Assembly (NCBI GenBank): GCA_951799405.1
Contig: OX637344.1
Location: 6,014,001 to 6,078,000, forward strand
Direction: 5' to 3'
DNA: 64,000 nt
DNA from: Agapetus fuscipes
Taxonomy: Eukaryota > Arthropoda > Insecta > Trichoptera > Glossosomatidae
Below, piece by piece: positions 42,401 through 51,589 of the stretch. Made by a program: the position numbers and the translations under genes. The notes under the pieces are model-generated. The model was not told the origin of the DNA. It searched no databases and was given only the letters and a program-made list of their open reading frames with translations. The stretch's first letter is position 1, and every line of letters starts with the position of its first letter.

Positions 42401-42600
42401 ATTCACACCCATCCCGCTGGCAGACTTTCATCGCGAATAGAGTAACTATAATTCAGGATAATATACCTCCAAGTCAGTTTTATCATATTGCCGGGAAAGA
42501 CAATCCCGCGGATTGTCTCTCACGCGGCCTGACTCCCGCACAATTAATTGACCACCCGCTCTGGTTTAAAGGCCCGGGCCTTCGCGCGCTCACCGATTGA
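39448..42600 (+). CDS. BEL Gag C-terminal part, protease, RT and RNase H
   Basis: 1050 codons. The Gag part (VFYENFKSMVHEND) actually begins a few codons before 39448. Zinc-knuckle-like Cys/His clusters lie near residues 194-265 (CLLCGDNNHSKLYQCPKY and CSVCNRSHHTSLH). The A17-type protease has LLDSASQRD near 315. RT motifs: KVRAVIDASM, ADIRKMYMQI near 650 and YMDDLV near 723. RNase H has FADASERAYGAV near 896, SDSTVALAWVH, and KDNPADCLSRG near 1020. The frame then breaks near 42575, and the last residues are off-frame. Catalytic residues appear intact. The protein would mature capsid, copy RNA and degrade the template. Confidence 0.9.
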   Translation: MFYENFKSMVHENDSLTEGEKIQYLVGKLVGKAQSICQGLLPTAQNYTILWNSLVKKYNDKRVLATTYLEKLLNIPAVKEPSASNLEDFIDLFSGLTAAIKQLNMENLEDFIFIHIACKKLDMDTIKAFEVSIQDSPDSVDSVKFVEFMRNYSRILQRANGSRSSKINNQINAMPRKPSASQKNVRAFVTVNTDKCLLCGDNNHSKLYQCPKYTILDARERYNFIKSKKLCVNCLSTMHNLKNCKSKGRCSVCNRSHHTSLHFNLNLQAAAEEKAEPLALCAMGPNSSEVESTVLLGTVCCVILDKRGQRHTIRALLDSASQRDIITASCCRELHLDVKTTRDKVVSGIGDIVNPIKGVTTITLLSRVEKSVNFKLSPLVVNQITDKIPVANINIENLEYLKSLRWADEKYFIPGKIDMILGADVFSRVIKHNTISRNLGEPVALDTLFGYVVLGEVPVLPLIKTDYSFFSAIEIEMKKFLELEDVPDVSTPQIEELVCEEKYTNTTTRDKTGRFSVMLPFKTDPGQLGDSQRAAERRFYALERKLLSNSSVKLEYDLIFKNYIQEGYLNPVNINSDQCLSLQYIAPHHAVIRENKSTTKVRAVIDASMKTTSGLSLNDVLHTGRNLQNDLFKIILHFRLFPVALSADIRKMYMQILVNKEHRCYQRVLYRFDKNDPLQLFEFTRVPFGLKCSPYLAMRTVRRLIDDERTRFPLAALVAERDIYMDDLVSSCLNDEEAIALSNQLIELFLAGGFELVKFSSNSPSVMGGIPSACRISEAVEFSSEDQCTILGLHWLPGKDVFTFSVTNKFRKCTKRNILSTIARFWDLMGFVAPVIVTAKLMIKFLWEHKIDWDDCPPQSIISTWENYESELPLLQSIQLPRHTGVTQESIISLLGFADASERAYGAVIYIHVYNPPSKRGEISLACAKSRVAPSRTISLARLELSGILILSKLMRVVIDTYSTRCQINNVYAFSDSTVALAWVHSHPSRWQTFIANRVTIIQDNIPPSQFYHIAGKDNPADCLSRGLTPAQLIDHPLWFKGPGLRALTD

Positions 42601-43531
42601 AGAATGGAATTTTTGTAAATTTGATCCAAATACTATTGAAAACCCGCCGGAACAAAAAATAAAAGTGATGACTGTAATGGATAACTTACCCAAGCAACCA
42701 ACTTTATTAGGTTCACTCGCTGAACGAATCTCTTCCTGGAGTAAATTGTTAAGAGTTGTTATTTACATACTTCGTTTTATAAAAAGATTGTCATCAAAAT
42801 TTGAAGTCTCTCACCTACGGTTTGCAGAAATCGTAGTTATAAAAGACTTACAAAATCATCATTTTTCGAACGAAATTAAAAACGCGAAAGCCGGTAAAGT
42901 CTTATCTCCTGCATTTCGTAAGCTTAATGCCTTTATCGACGCCGATGGGTTGTTACGAGTAGGAGGGAGACTTGTAAACGCTGACTTAGCTTATGACAGT
43001 AAACATCCAATACTTTTACCAGGTCGCGGTCATATTTTGAATTTAATCATTGATTACTATCATAGAAAATTCTTGCATTCCGGACCTCAGTTACTAATGT
43101 CCCTTTTGCGACAAAATTTCTGGATTTTGTCGGCTAGAAATATTGTGCGTAAACGCGTCCAATTATGTAATACTTGTTATAAGGTTAATCCAAAATCACG
43201 CTTCCCCCTCATGGGGGATTTACCTGCCTGTCGGGTAAATGAAGGTAAGGCATTTTTCCACTGTGGCATAGACTACGCGGGCCCCTTAAGTGTGATTCCT
43301 TATAGAAAAAGAGGTGTGCACAAAATTAAAGCATACATTTGTGTGTTTGTGTGCTTAATCACGAAAGCGGTTCATATCGAACTCGCATCAGATCTAAGCA
43401 CGGAAACATTTATTAACGCTCTTAAGCGATTTTTGTCTCGACGCGGGCCGGTAAAAATAATGTACTCAGACTGTGGGACAAACTTCATTGGTGCAAAATC
43501 TCACCTCTCAATATGGTCTCCTGGAGTCTGA
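42548..43531 (+). CDS. BEL integrase, N-terminal and core part
   Basis: Frame differs from the upstream ORF; meaningful similarity begins near 42580 (AFARSPIEEWNF). The zinc-binding HHCC domain lies in HRKFLHSGP and VQLCNTCYK. The core has its first Asp in HCGIDYAGPL and its second in YSDCGTNFIGA. The frame breaks near an AAAA run at 43495, and the last 10 or so residues are off-frame. The integrase would insert the cDNA with a 5-bp stagger, consistent with the GTATG duplication. Confidence 0.88.
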   Translation: MTTRSGLKARAFARSPIEEWNFCKFDPNTIENPPEQKIKVMTVMDNLPKQPTLLGSLAERISSWSKLLRVVIYILRFIKRLSSKFEVSHLRFAEIVVIKDLQNHHFSNEIKNAKAGKVLSPAFRKLNAFIDADGLLRVGGRLVNADLAYDSKHPILLPGRGHILNLIIDYYHRKFLHSGPQLLMSLLRQNFWILSARNIVRKRVQLCNTCYKVNPKSRFPLMGDLPACRVNEGKAFFHCGIDYAGPLSVIPYRKRGVHKIKAYICVFVCLITKAVHIELASDLSTETFINALKRFLSRRGPVKIMYSDCGTNFIGAKSHLSIWSPGV

Positions 43532-44162
43532 AGCTTTTCAAAATAAGTTCGACAGGGAACTAAGAGACCATCGGATAGATTGGAAGTTCAATCCCCCATC
43601 TGCCCCGCATTTCGGTGGAATTTGGGAGAGTAACGTGCGGAGTATCAAACTCCATCTGAATCGAGTAATTGGTAAACAATTATTGACATTCGAGGAAATG
43701 TCTACAGTACTTGCGCAAATTGAAGCAATTTTAAACTCCAGACCGCTTTCATGTTTGAGTGCCGATCCATCCGAACCTATTGCTCTAACCCCCGCACATT
43801 TTCTCACATTGACTCCTCTAAAGTCACTTCCGGCGACAGATACCTCCTCTAGAGACATTAGTTTACTGTCTCGTAAACAGTATGTGGACCATTTAGTTCA
43901 GTCTTTCTGGAAACGGTGGAAGGTGGAGTACCTTCACACTCTCCAAACGCGTCAGAAATGGAACACGGAAACAGAGCCAATCAAGATTGGATCTGTTGTC
44001 TTGTTAAAAACTGAAGGTAGTGCACCTCTTAATTGGCCACTAGGAGTTATTGAGGATGTCTTTCCGGGAGCGGACGGTATAGCTAGAGTAGTTAATGTCC
44101 GGACGAAAACTGGAACTTATAGGCGTCCAGTTGTCAAGGTTTGTCCGTTGCCAAATCAATAA
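43473..44162 (+). CDS. BEL integrase C-terminal part
   Basis: In-frame similarity starts near 43500 (TSQYGLLESEAF). It carries the third catalytic residue in APHFGGIWESNVRSIK, then a C-terminal region (FWKRWKVEYLHTLQTRQKW and GSVVLLKTEG) typical of BEL/Pao and errantivirus-like integrases. It ends in a TAA at 44160-44162. A short (AAAT)n microsatellite follows, before the polypurine tract. Confidence 0.88.
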   Translation: MGQTSLVQNLTSQYGLLESEAFQNKFDRELRDHRIDWKFNPPSAPHFGGIWESNVRSIKLHLNRVIGKQLLTFEEMSTVLAQIEAILNSRPLSCLSADPSEPIALTPAHFLTLTPLKSLPATDTSSRDISLLSRKQYVDHLVQSFWKRWKVEYLHTLQTRQKWNTETEPIKIGSVVLLKTEGSAPLNWPLGVIEDVFPGADGIARVVNVRTKTGTYRRPVVKVCPLPNQ

Positions 44163-44212
44163 CATTACAAAATAATATACAGTCCACTCGCTAAATTAAG
44201 TAGATTTAAATA

Positions 44213-44244
44213 GTAATAAATAAATAAATAAATAAATAAATCGT
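44213..44244. repeat. (AAAT)n microsatellite
   Basis: About eight AAAT units within the 3' untranslated part of the BEL element. Confidence 0.9.
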
Positions 44245-44267
44245 TGTTTTGAAAGGACTACGTCCTC

Positions 44268-44282
44268 TCAAGCTGGGGGGCA
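44268..44282 (+). other. BEL polypurine tract
   Basis: TCAAGCTGGGGGGCA immediately before the 3' LTR. The G run is the likely plus-strand primer. Confidence 0.75.
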
Positions 44283-44691
44283 TGTTTGGGCGAGCTGTTA
44301 GGTAGATTTGTTTATAGGTAGCTGGCCATAAAATCCTGTGTCCTTAAGCCTATAAACTGACCACTCCTACTTTACCCAATCACCTGTCTCCAGCAGTACT
44401 TCTTCATACGCGGCCTTGGATAGACGTGTCCATCGCAGTGTTCATCGCGCGCGACAGAAATAAAGGAGAAACCATACACAAAAACGCGACCAGTGCTCCG
44501 CGAAAGAGGCATCCATTGGAGATAAGGTGAGTCCAGACTTTGATTCGTGATTCCCTCCTTTGCTCCTTTGGTTGGCTGCCTGGACAGATTTGTTGGGCAG
44601 TTCGTCCGAACGCGATAATCGAGAACCAGTAAGATTTAAAATCCTCCCCATCTCGCATCCCCACATGATAGCGCCAAACTTGGCGTTATCA
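44283..44691 (+). repeat. BEL/Pao 3' LTR (409 bp)
   Basis: Same length as the 5' LTR, and I see no difference by reading. AATAAA at 44459-44464. Followed directly by GTATG. Confidence 0.93.
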
Positions 44692-44879
44692 GTATGTATG
44701 ATGTATGTATGTTTGTTCTGTATGGACTCCTCAACAACTAAACAGATTGCAATGAAACTTACATGAGTAATTATTTACATTCCAACTTAGTCTTCTGTAT
44801 AAAAATGGATGTATACAGAAAGTGAGAGCAGAAATATGCTACAGCTATTTACACCTTATGACAGGGGGATTTTTAGGCT

Positions 44880-45005
44880 AAAAGAAATGTGCAAGGACAC
44901 ACCACAGTAGAGACGCATGTGTGGAGATCCTTGCCATCCCTAACAGAATGACAGCATGATAACTGAATAATCAGATGAGCCACCACAAGGGGTGGCAGGG
45001 TACAG
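44880..45005 (+). mobile_element. RTE-like LINE 3' fragment
   Basis: Reads EMCKDTP, then RRMCGDPCHP, a degraded version of the ORF end. It is followed by GCCACCACAAGGGGTGGCAG, a local palindrome in the 3' end. Confidence 0.5.
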
Positions 45006-45370
45006 ATAGTTATAAAAATTAATCAAATAGACGGATATTTGCTACGAACTGTTAGTAGAGAATCTATAACTTTAGACGTTTCGTTGGCATCTATTTAATT
45101 TATTTTAATAGTTTTTCAAATATGTTCGATATTACGTAATGATAAATTGCTTTCTCAGAAAAATAGGTTTTTATTTTCATTATTTCCTACATAGGTTAAT
45201 GTCTTAAAATGGATAGATAAAGTCCGATAGCGCTTAAAAATTTATACTAAAAAACTGAGAAAATAAGAACATTCGCTGGAAATGTTTATTATGGAACTAA
45301 AAGTTACTAGATGAAAAATAAAACAAACTTGGTTTTTGATTCAGGCGAGTAAATTCAGTTCCACAACTGG
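45006..45370. other. No gene recognised
   Basis: AT-rich spacer with nothing supported. Confidence 0.5.
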
Positions 45371-45400
45371 TTTCGCAAACAATCCGTTTGCATCCTTCAG
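45371..45400 (-). ncRNA. Hammerhead-like core, locus E (minus)
   Basis: Minus strand: CTGAAGGA (one extra G), one base, a perfect 6-bp stem GCAAAC/GTTTGC around GGATT, then GAAA. The stem sequence is unrelated to that of locus D but equally paired. Its inverted partner is at 45424-45452. Confidence 0.4.
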
Positions 45401-45423
45401 GTGGCTTAATAATTTCTAGCCAC

Positions 45424-45452
45424 CTGAGGATGAACACGGATTGTTTGCAAAA
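45424..45452 (+). ncRNA. Hammerhead-like core, locus E' (plus)
   Basis: Plus strand: CTGAGGA, GAACACGGATTGTTTGC, AAAA. It is a decayed inverted copy of locus E: the stem is partly lost and GAAA is now AAAA. GCCACCTGA forms the junction of the pair. Confidence 0.3.
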
Positions 45453-45970
45453 CCGGTCGTGCAACTGAATATACTCGCCGTAATCAAAAACAAAGTTTTT
45501 TTTCTTTTAAAATGAATTAGGTCCCTTTATTGATCACATTCGCAAAGCCCTAGTCTCTTAGATTTGTAACTTCATCCACCGGCAAACCTTTAATTCGACT
45601 CTGATGCGAAACAACTTTGAAAAATATTCTGAAGCGCTGCTTTATCACATAATACACAAATGCACCTTCATAATATTACTCGTACCAGTAGAAACATCTG
45701 GAAGCATGAAGTAGACTGGAGATGTGGAGGGGTGTCGATTTGTGGGAGATCCCCAACTCCTAGATATCGTAATTGTATTTGAACATCATATGGGGAAATT
45801 TATCATCATTTTTTCATATTATTTTGCAATGCAACTTCGATCAACTGCACTTTTTTTATGGGAATTTTGTCATGTTTGATGATGCATTTTAAATGAAAAA
45901 ACTATTTACTTGTATGGGTAAAAAATCTAATACCTATACTAAACTCAAAAATTAGAGATTTGCTTTCTGG
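45453..45970. other. No gene recognised
   Basis: AT-rich. No frame or repeat match. Confidence 0.5.
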
Positions 45971-45975
45971 GATTT

Positions 45976-46231
45976 CGTTCCGTAGTGCTTGTTTGTCTTA
46001 TGTCTTTTAGAAGTTATTTCACATGAGGAATATTAATTGCATGTGTACTGGACAAAAGTGTCTCATTAAAACTTGAAATTGATTTTGAAAATGCTTAAAA
46101 CAACTCTCAAATTATCGCGTATCACTTTTTTTTTAAGCTCAAATTGTCTAGAATGTGATTCTTAAGACAATGCCACTTAATGGTCATATTTGAATCATAT
46201 GGTAGATGAGCCAAACATGCACTAAGGGGAT
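45976..46231 (+). mobile_element. MITE-1, copy 4, with perfect 5-bp duplication
   Basis: 256 bp flanked by GATTT at 45971-45975 and 46232-46236. Ends CGTTCCGTAGTGCTTGTTTG and, inversely, ATCCCCTTAGTGCATGTTTG. It lies at the same position of the ribozyme-bearing repeat as copy 1. Confidence 0.7.
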
Positions 46232-46272
46232 GATTTGTTGCCGTGTGCAATCGAAGCTGGAGCTTCCGAACG

Positions 46273-46303
46273 TTTCGCCTATGTCTGCGATGGGCTATCC
46301 CAG
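46273..46303 (-). ncRNA. Hammerhead-like core, eroded copy B
   Basis: Minus strand: CTGGGAT in place of CTGAAGA, then GCCCAT CGCAGA CATAGGC, then GAAACGTTCGG. Stem II is intact apart from one mismatch, but the first box is damaged. Confidence 0.25.
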
Positions 46304-46339
46304 AAAGTAAATTTTCAGTGTCAACCGTTGGAAGTGTAA

Positions 46340-46455
46340 TTAAATTGGGTAAACGCACATGCGGCATGTGTGAGCGTGAACTTATACGTGTCTGCTTGTG
46401 GGATTACGTTTAATATATAAATGTTAAATCTAATATATCATTGCAACTTTGATTA
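46340..46455 (-). repeat. Rpt-1 partial copy
   Basis: Reverse sense, CACATGCGGCATGTGTGAGC through ATTGCAACTTTGATTAG. Confidence 0.6.
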
Positions 46456-47171
46456 GATACCAGGTATATCTGAAATCAGTGAAATTTTCTAACATCAATT
46501 TTGCAGATCAAACTGCCGTATCTAAATTTATAGGCCTATATATTATAATGTTACTTGTTAAAAATGGACAGTATTTTCATCGTATCGGAGATTTACTGCG
46601 CCTCATATTGCCTCCTACAATGTATCGACAATATACAACAATAATCTATCGGGCATTTTGATGGTAATAAGGTAATAAAAGGTGATCACATGCGGTAACT
46701 AACTTTCACACCTCTGCAGTACATTGTGCGGTCTGAAATGTGCTTGTAACGGTCTTTACTGCTTATATACTGAAGCATCCTCAAACCGAGACAGTGAATA
46801 AACAAAGCAGTTTTATTTTTAGTTGAATTTAGTGCGATATCAATGAAAATGTTGAATGTGACCTTGGGAACAATAAATGTCACAAGAAAATTAGTTATTT
46901 GGAAAACTGAAAACACGTAGGCTTTTAATGTCAGAATAAGACTTGCTGCGTTGAAGTAAGTTTCACTCTCATTTTTTTTGCAAATGTCAGCACTTTAATT
47001 TACAGAAGATCGAGATAATGTCACCTTATTCAAGTCAATTTATTTTTAATCCTCAGGATGAAAAATGTACAGTTAGGATTTACCGCTTCAATTTTATAAA
47101 AACTTTGGTTAATTTAAAGACTCCGTTCACATTTAGTTCAATTACAGAGTGGCTTTGAATTGTTTAGCTCG
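46456..47171. other. No gene recognised
   Basis: AT-rich. Small frames at 46449-46661 (+) and 46686-46916 (-) show no motif. Confidence 0.5.
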
Positions 47172-47300
47172 ACGGCTCTGATATCAGTCTCTCTCTACAG
47201 ATAGCTTTGACCCTTTATAAAGCATGACATAATGACGGTTCTCGAAACACTAGGAACCGGAACAGGCGCGACTCAGCCAGAACATTATATTTAGAAGATT
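47172..47300 (+). repeat. Two-copy dispersed repeat (with 22.47 kb)
   Basis: GACCCTTTATAAAGCATGAC, GGTTCTCGAAACACTAGGAA and CAGAACATTATATTTAG align with 22500-22590. Here no LINE follows, so the repeat is independent of the RTE-like element. Confidence 0.5.
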
Positions 47301-48649
47301 CGAGCGAATGTTGATACCATCGAACAGATACACGTATAATAATTAAAAAACCTGCATTTATAGACACAGATACACTCACACATGTAATACATACACTCGT
47401 TATAATACGATAACGATTGGAAGAGCTTTAATTTGTTGATTTCGCTAATTCGGTGCTATCTTGAATAAATCTTTTCCTCTCAGGATTTTGCATTCTTTCA
47501 AGATAGAGGAAAAGATATCGAATTAAATAAAGAATGGAGAAAACAAACAAGTGATATTAGTAAAGTTATCGCTAGTAGTCTATTGCTTGTTATTCGTTAA
47601 TACTCGTTCATACTCTCGTTAAAACTTGGAGCTTTTTTAAAACCACTTACCACTTACTACTTGTCACTTGTCGCTTCCCACTTACTGTAGTAGCTTTTAC
47701 TACCTTATGAGATCAGTATAATAAAGTGGTCCGTAGCGGCCGATCGTTAACTGAGTCGAATGAAACCATAGACTTTTTTAACAGGCCGTTCTGACGCCAT
47801 TAGTGGCTGAGGTATTACGCCAACCTTTTCACCTGTAAGAAACTTTAGTCATTACGCTTACAATTAAAATCATTTAATAGAAAATGATTTTTTATTGTAA
47901 GGTATGAGGTTGACTAAATATATTGTAAAAAATAATCTCGTTTCCAGAAGAGAGTTGAGGAGATGATCTTATTTATTCTCATTTTCTTACTAACTTATAT
48001 CTTAATTATGTGTAAAGAAAACTACACCAGATATATAAAAAAAGGCAATAAAGTTTGCAAGGCTAACATTAATGAAAAAGTACAGCCTTCTAACACAAAT
48101 GTATAAAAGACAGGGATTCATGAAAGCTTTTTACTTGGAGCATTTTGTCGTATGTTCGAGAATCCTGGTTCATACAAAAATGCTAAAATCCACATCTCAA
48201 ATGCCTTAAGGATTTGAGATGTGGATTTGAAGGCAGATGACCAAGACATCATGTGTCCAATAAAAAGGCGGGAAGTCAAAGAAAGAAGAGAGATAGTAAG
48301 TCACATTTTGAAGAAGAAAAACCAAACACATGGGACAGTGCAACTAAGATTATAGGAAAGTAGTAATATTTGAGTACGTATTTAGTACGTTCTACGTTAT
48401 CACTATCAAGGTCATTCACACATGTGTTAGTTGAACGTTTAAAACGTGACAAATCCAAAATACTCAAAATACCAAGATTATAAGTAAAAGTTATCTATTA
48501 ATGAGTTTTCGGTGAAAACAATATTGTGTTTAAAGTCCTCACTTATTTCACAAGCAAGATTCAGTGGCTGTAAGTCTGGATTTGTGTCTGGTTATGGATA
48601 AAGGCCGGTAAATTTTCTGTTTAAGGGGCAGTGGTTTAAAAAATTACAC
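47301..48649. other. No gene; a 17-bp perfect hairpin at 48186-48228
   Basis: 1.3 kb without a motif-bearing frame. 47650-47700 has repeated CACTTAC/CACTTGTC words. AAATCCACATCTCAAAT and its exact inverse enclose GCCTTAAGG at 48186-48228. Confidence 0.5.
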
Positions 48650-48992
48650 TATTTGAAGGTACAAAATAATGTGATGAGATGGTTTGGGCATGTGGAAAGA
48701 ATGAATGATGATAGACTGACAAAGTATGTATACAAAGAAAGTGTGAAAGGAAAAAGAGGGAAGGGACGACCGAGAAAAGTATGGAGTGATCAGATTGAGG
48801 AGATTGTGAAAGAATGGGATATACAAAGTGAGCGTAAAAGAAGAAAATGCATGAAAAAGGTGATGGATATGAATGAATTGAAAGAGGTATGTAAGGATAG
48901 GAAAAAATGGAGGCAACTCTGCAGAGGCTCTGGCCACCCCTAGCGGAATGGCGACAGAGTTACAGTTACAGTTTACAGTTACAGTTACAGAT
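48650..48992 (+). mobile_element. RTE-like LINE 3' fragment, intact frame
   Basis: The frame reads VQNNVMRWFGHVERMNDDRL, YKESVKGKRGKGRPRKVW, SDQIEEIVKEWDIQSERK and KEVCKDRKKWRQLCRGSGHP, then stops at 48943. The 3' end is CCCCTAGCGGAATGGCGACA with a (TTACAG)n tail to 48988. Severe 5' truncation; no stops in what remains, so it is a recent copy. Its minus-strand shadow frame is not a gene. Confidence 0.85.
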
Positions 48993-49062
48993 GTCCGCTG
49001 GGATTCGAACTCATTAACTTTTGATTACGAATTTGAAGCACTAGCCACTACAATAAGACTGC
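48993..49062 (-). repeat. tRNA-like relic
   Basis: Inverse reading: TTATTGTAGTGGCTAGTGC (A-box-like) and GTTCGAATCCCAGCGG (B-box-like). The acceptor ends do not pair well, and no SINE body follows. It could be a tRNA pseudogene or a third SINE head. Confidence 0.4.
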
Positions 49063-49508
49063 TCTTTATAATTAAAAAAAAGGATTATGTTTCTAAAATC
49101 TCATCATAAGTGTAAACAATATATCTTTGCAACTTAGATTTTGATTAAAATTAAAATACATTTTTGTAAATTATTTATTTACTTTGGATGCTCATCCTTG
49201 GAGTAAATTTTCAATCGATTGCAAACGGATGCAATCAAGTGCCATATAAATTTCCCATTCAAGTAGTTGATTGTGAAATGAGATCTTATATCAGAAACAG
49301 ATGTTCTGGTTGGTGTGCAGCCGCGACGGTGATAATTATAGCTTTGTATGCGCGTCAAGCGGCCGCATCACCCTCTGCGTGTAATTAACTTGTCGTATTG
49401 TAAGGACATCAAACTGATTCCGCTAATCTGTTGTAATTGCGTCTTGAGACAGGGCTTGCAGAAACACCGGTGTGAATTCTGCACTCATTTTGTACAGATG
49501 TTGTGGAT
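49063..49508. other. No gene; Rpt-1 end scrap near 49115-49145
   Basis: AACAATATATCTTTGCAACT and TAGATT are an Rpt-1 terminus. Overlapping 66-codon frames at 49188-49548 show no motif. Confidence 0.4.
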
Positions 49509-49649
49509 ACCGGTCCGTAGTCTAGTGGTTAACGCTATGGACTCGTAATTGGAAGACTGTGAGTTCGATTCCCGGCGTAGCATAACAAAAAAATCCAATG
49601 CGCTCTTCCCTTGGTTGAAAGATTCACTTTTATTTACCAAAGACCGGTT
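49509..49649 (+). mobile_element. SINE-A, 5' half, joined to an inverted copy
   Basis: Best-preserved head of the family: GTAGTCTAGTGGTTAACGCT and GAGTTCGATTCCCGGCG. It is cut within the body just after TTTACCAAAGACCGGTTA. Confidence 0.8.
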
Positions 49650-49925
49650 ATGATGATTTACTTAGTGAGCGCTGTTTTTGTGTGAATCACGCCTCAAGAG
49701 TCCTGAGCGAGCTTGATCGTCGCTATACAAAGCGCCAATTCTCAAGCAAGACCTAGTTGCTGTAAAGCTGGATGCACCTTTGGTGACCGGTCTTTGGTAA
49801 ATGTATATTAATTTTTCAACCCATAGAAAAGCATATTTGAAAACGTAAATTGTCTATTTTTTGTGCTCCGACGGGGTTCGAATCCATAACCTTTCATTTA
49901 CGAGTCCGAAGAGAACGGACCAGTC
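49650..49925 (-). mobile_element. SINE-A, inverted partner
   Basis: Runs from the 3' part (GAGCGCTGTTTTTGTGTG) through the body to the B-box-like GGGGTTCGAATCC and the GGACCAGTC end. The tail-to-body junction with the plus copy is seamless, so the pair forms a long snap-back. Confidence 0.8.
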
Positions 49926-50284
49926 AAAAGTCGGTTAACATAGGTTCATCCAGGCTTACAGCAATTGTTTTTTATTTAAGAAATTGTCGTTGTTTAGCAA
50001 AGTCCAAGCTTCCAAATAAATCAATCATATCATGTCCATTCATTAATTTTATTAATTTAATTTTGATAAAACGGTCTTCACAGCTGAATAAAATATATTG
50101 CAGTTTTTCATTCGGTGGCACTAATGTCCATTTTATAATGGTGAACAAGACAAAGTAGCGAAGTCTGAAATACCGGACAATGGTACAAGAAGAAGAGGCG
50201 TAAGTAGCAGATCCAAGAGGGCCTTTAACAATGGTTGGGCAGAAGCAGTGAAGTCAGTTCCAGTGATTTATATGAGATGAAAGT

Positions 50285-50392
50285 CATTTCCCAACGCTGT
50301 GAGCTCTACGTTTAAACTCAATGATAGCGTAAAATAAAAAGCCTCACTAGAAGCAGTATTTTCAGTTACATACATTTTCAACTATAATGTAT
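50285..50392 (+). repeat. Rpt-2 copy
   Basis: AAACTCAATGATAGCGTAAA, AAGCCTCACTAGAAGCAG, ACATACATTTTCAACTATA. Directly followed by Rpt-1. Confidence 0.45.
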
Positions 50393-50859
50393 ATTCTAAG
50401 TTGCAGCGATATGTTGACATTTAAAATTCAGACTAAATGCATGCCCACAAGCAAACACGTGTAAGTAAGTTGGCGTTTACAAATGCAGCATGTATACCTA
50501 GTTACAAATTAAAATCCAAACCTCGAATTAACATAAATTCTGTAACTTTGTACGACCTTCCCTGAAACAGGGGTGACATTGACAAAGTGAACCATGTTTT
50601 ACAGTATGGGTGGTCAGCCTCATACCAACCCATAGCACTTAAAATTCAGACTAAATGTATGCCCACAAGCAGACACGTGAAAGTTCGCGTTTACAAATGC
50701 TGCATGTATACCTACATACAAATAAAAATTCAAACCTCGAATGAACATAAATTCTGTAACTTTGTACGACCTTCCCTGAAACAGGGGTGACATTAGCAAA
50801 GTGAAAAAAAAATATGTTATGGGCAGTAAGCCTCATATCAACCTTTAAGTCAAGAATTG
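50393..50859 (+). repeat. Rpt-1 tandem dimer
   Basis: First unit 50393-50637 is near complete. The second (50638-50859) starts inside the unit at AAAATTCAGACTAAATG. The units share changes not seen elsewhere (AACATAAATTCTGTAAC and TTTGTACGACCTTCCC), so this is a local duplication, not two insertions. Confidence 0.75.
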
Positions 50860-51377
50860 TATCAACTGATTAAAAAAGGAACTCATCAACAACAATCAAC
50901 GAACTTAACTACAGAAGGAAAAAAAATAGCTTCTCTCACGTGTCTTTGTTTACAATGAAGTCACACTGAAAGCATCATTGTTATCCTTTTAACTAATAAG
51001 TATTTGTGTTGTAAACGTGTAAACCGCCATAATTGCGTTTGAACGCTGGGTTTCGTACTTGGCGCAGCGGAGACACATTCATCATTTTCACGGTCAAAGG
51101 CGTGAGGCTAGTACGTATCTTGGACTTTATCTGAGGCAGTCATTCTCAACCTATGTGTGCTGATCCATTTACCTTCTATTAAATCTACAAAACCTAGCAA
51201 CAATTCAGGAACTAACAAATCTACAGTAGGAATGTCAAGAATATAAATTAGTCTTTAAAAAAAAAGATCACCCATAAAGGTTCATTCAGCCTTAAAACAA
51301 CAAAACGTTGCCTTGGTTAGTTGACTCTGACAAGCGACGATCAAACTCACACGGATGAGCCTTGAAATGTAAAAAGA
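50860..51377. other. No gene recognised
   Basis: Nothing supported. Confidence 0.5.
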
Positions 51378-51545
51378 ACTAAGCTACACATATAGTGTAA
51401 CTTCTTTCCGAGATATCCCCGAAGGAGTTCGCATGTTGCGAGTGGTATTTATTTTTACAGGCAAGTGGGCCATCCTTACGCCAACCACTTCAGTTGAATT
51501 TCCCAGGTCCCGAGGGGGCTGGTACTCATGTATTTTTAAATAAAG
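51378..51545 (-). mobile_element. SINE-B, body fragment
   Basis: GTGTAACTTCTTTCCGAGAT, CATCCTTACGCCAACCACTT and GAGGGGGCTGGTACTCATG. The tRNA-like head is missing. Confidence 0.6.
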
Positions 51546-51589
51546 TATTATAGCTTTGCCATCGATGCTAACGACATTACCCCATGTAT

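Larger units (their letters stand above)
38168..44696 (+). mobile_element. BEL/Pao LTR retrotransposon with 5-bp target duplication
   Basis: Element proper is 38173-44691 (6519 bp), flanked by GTATG at 38168-38172 and 44692-44696. Two 409-bp LTRs bound a primer-binding region, Gag, aspartic protease, RT with YMDD, RNase H, integrase and a polypurine tract, in the BEL/Pao order. The LTRs read as identical, so insertion was very recent on an evolutionary scale. The coding region is nevertheless split by three frame breaks (near 39415, 42575 and 43495). Either the copy was damaged before or after insertion, or the breaks are sequence errors. It is a retrotransposon, with no envelope-like frame. 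Confidence 0.93.

Noticed and set aside
49509..49580. A functional tRNA gene
   Set aside because: A and B boxes are present, but the acceptor and anticodon stems do not pair fully and a SINE body follows. It is the head of SINE-A.
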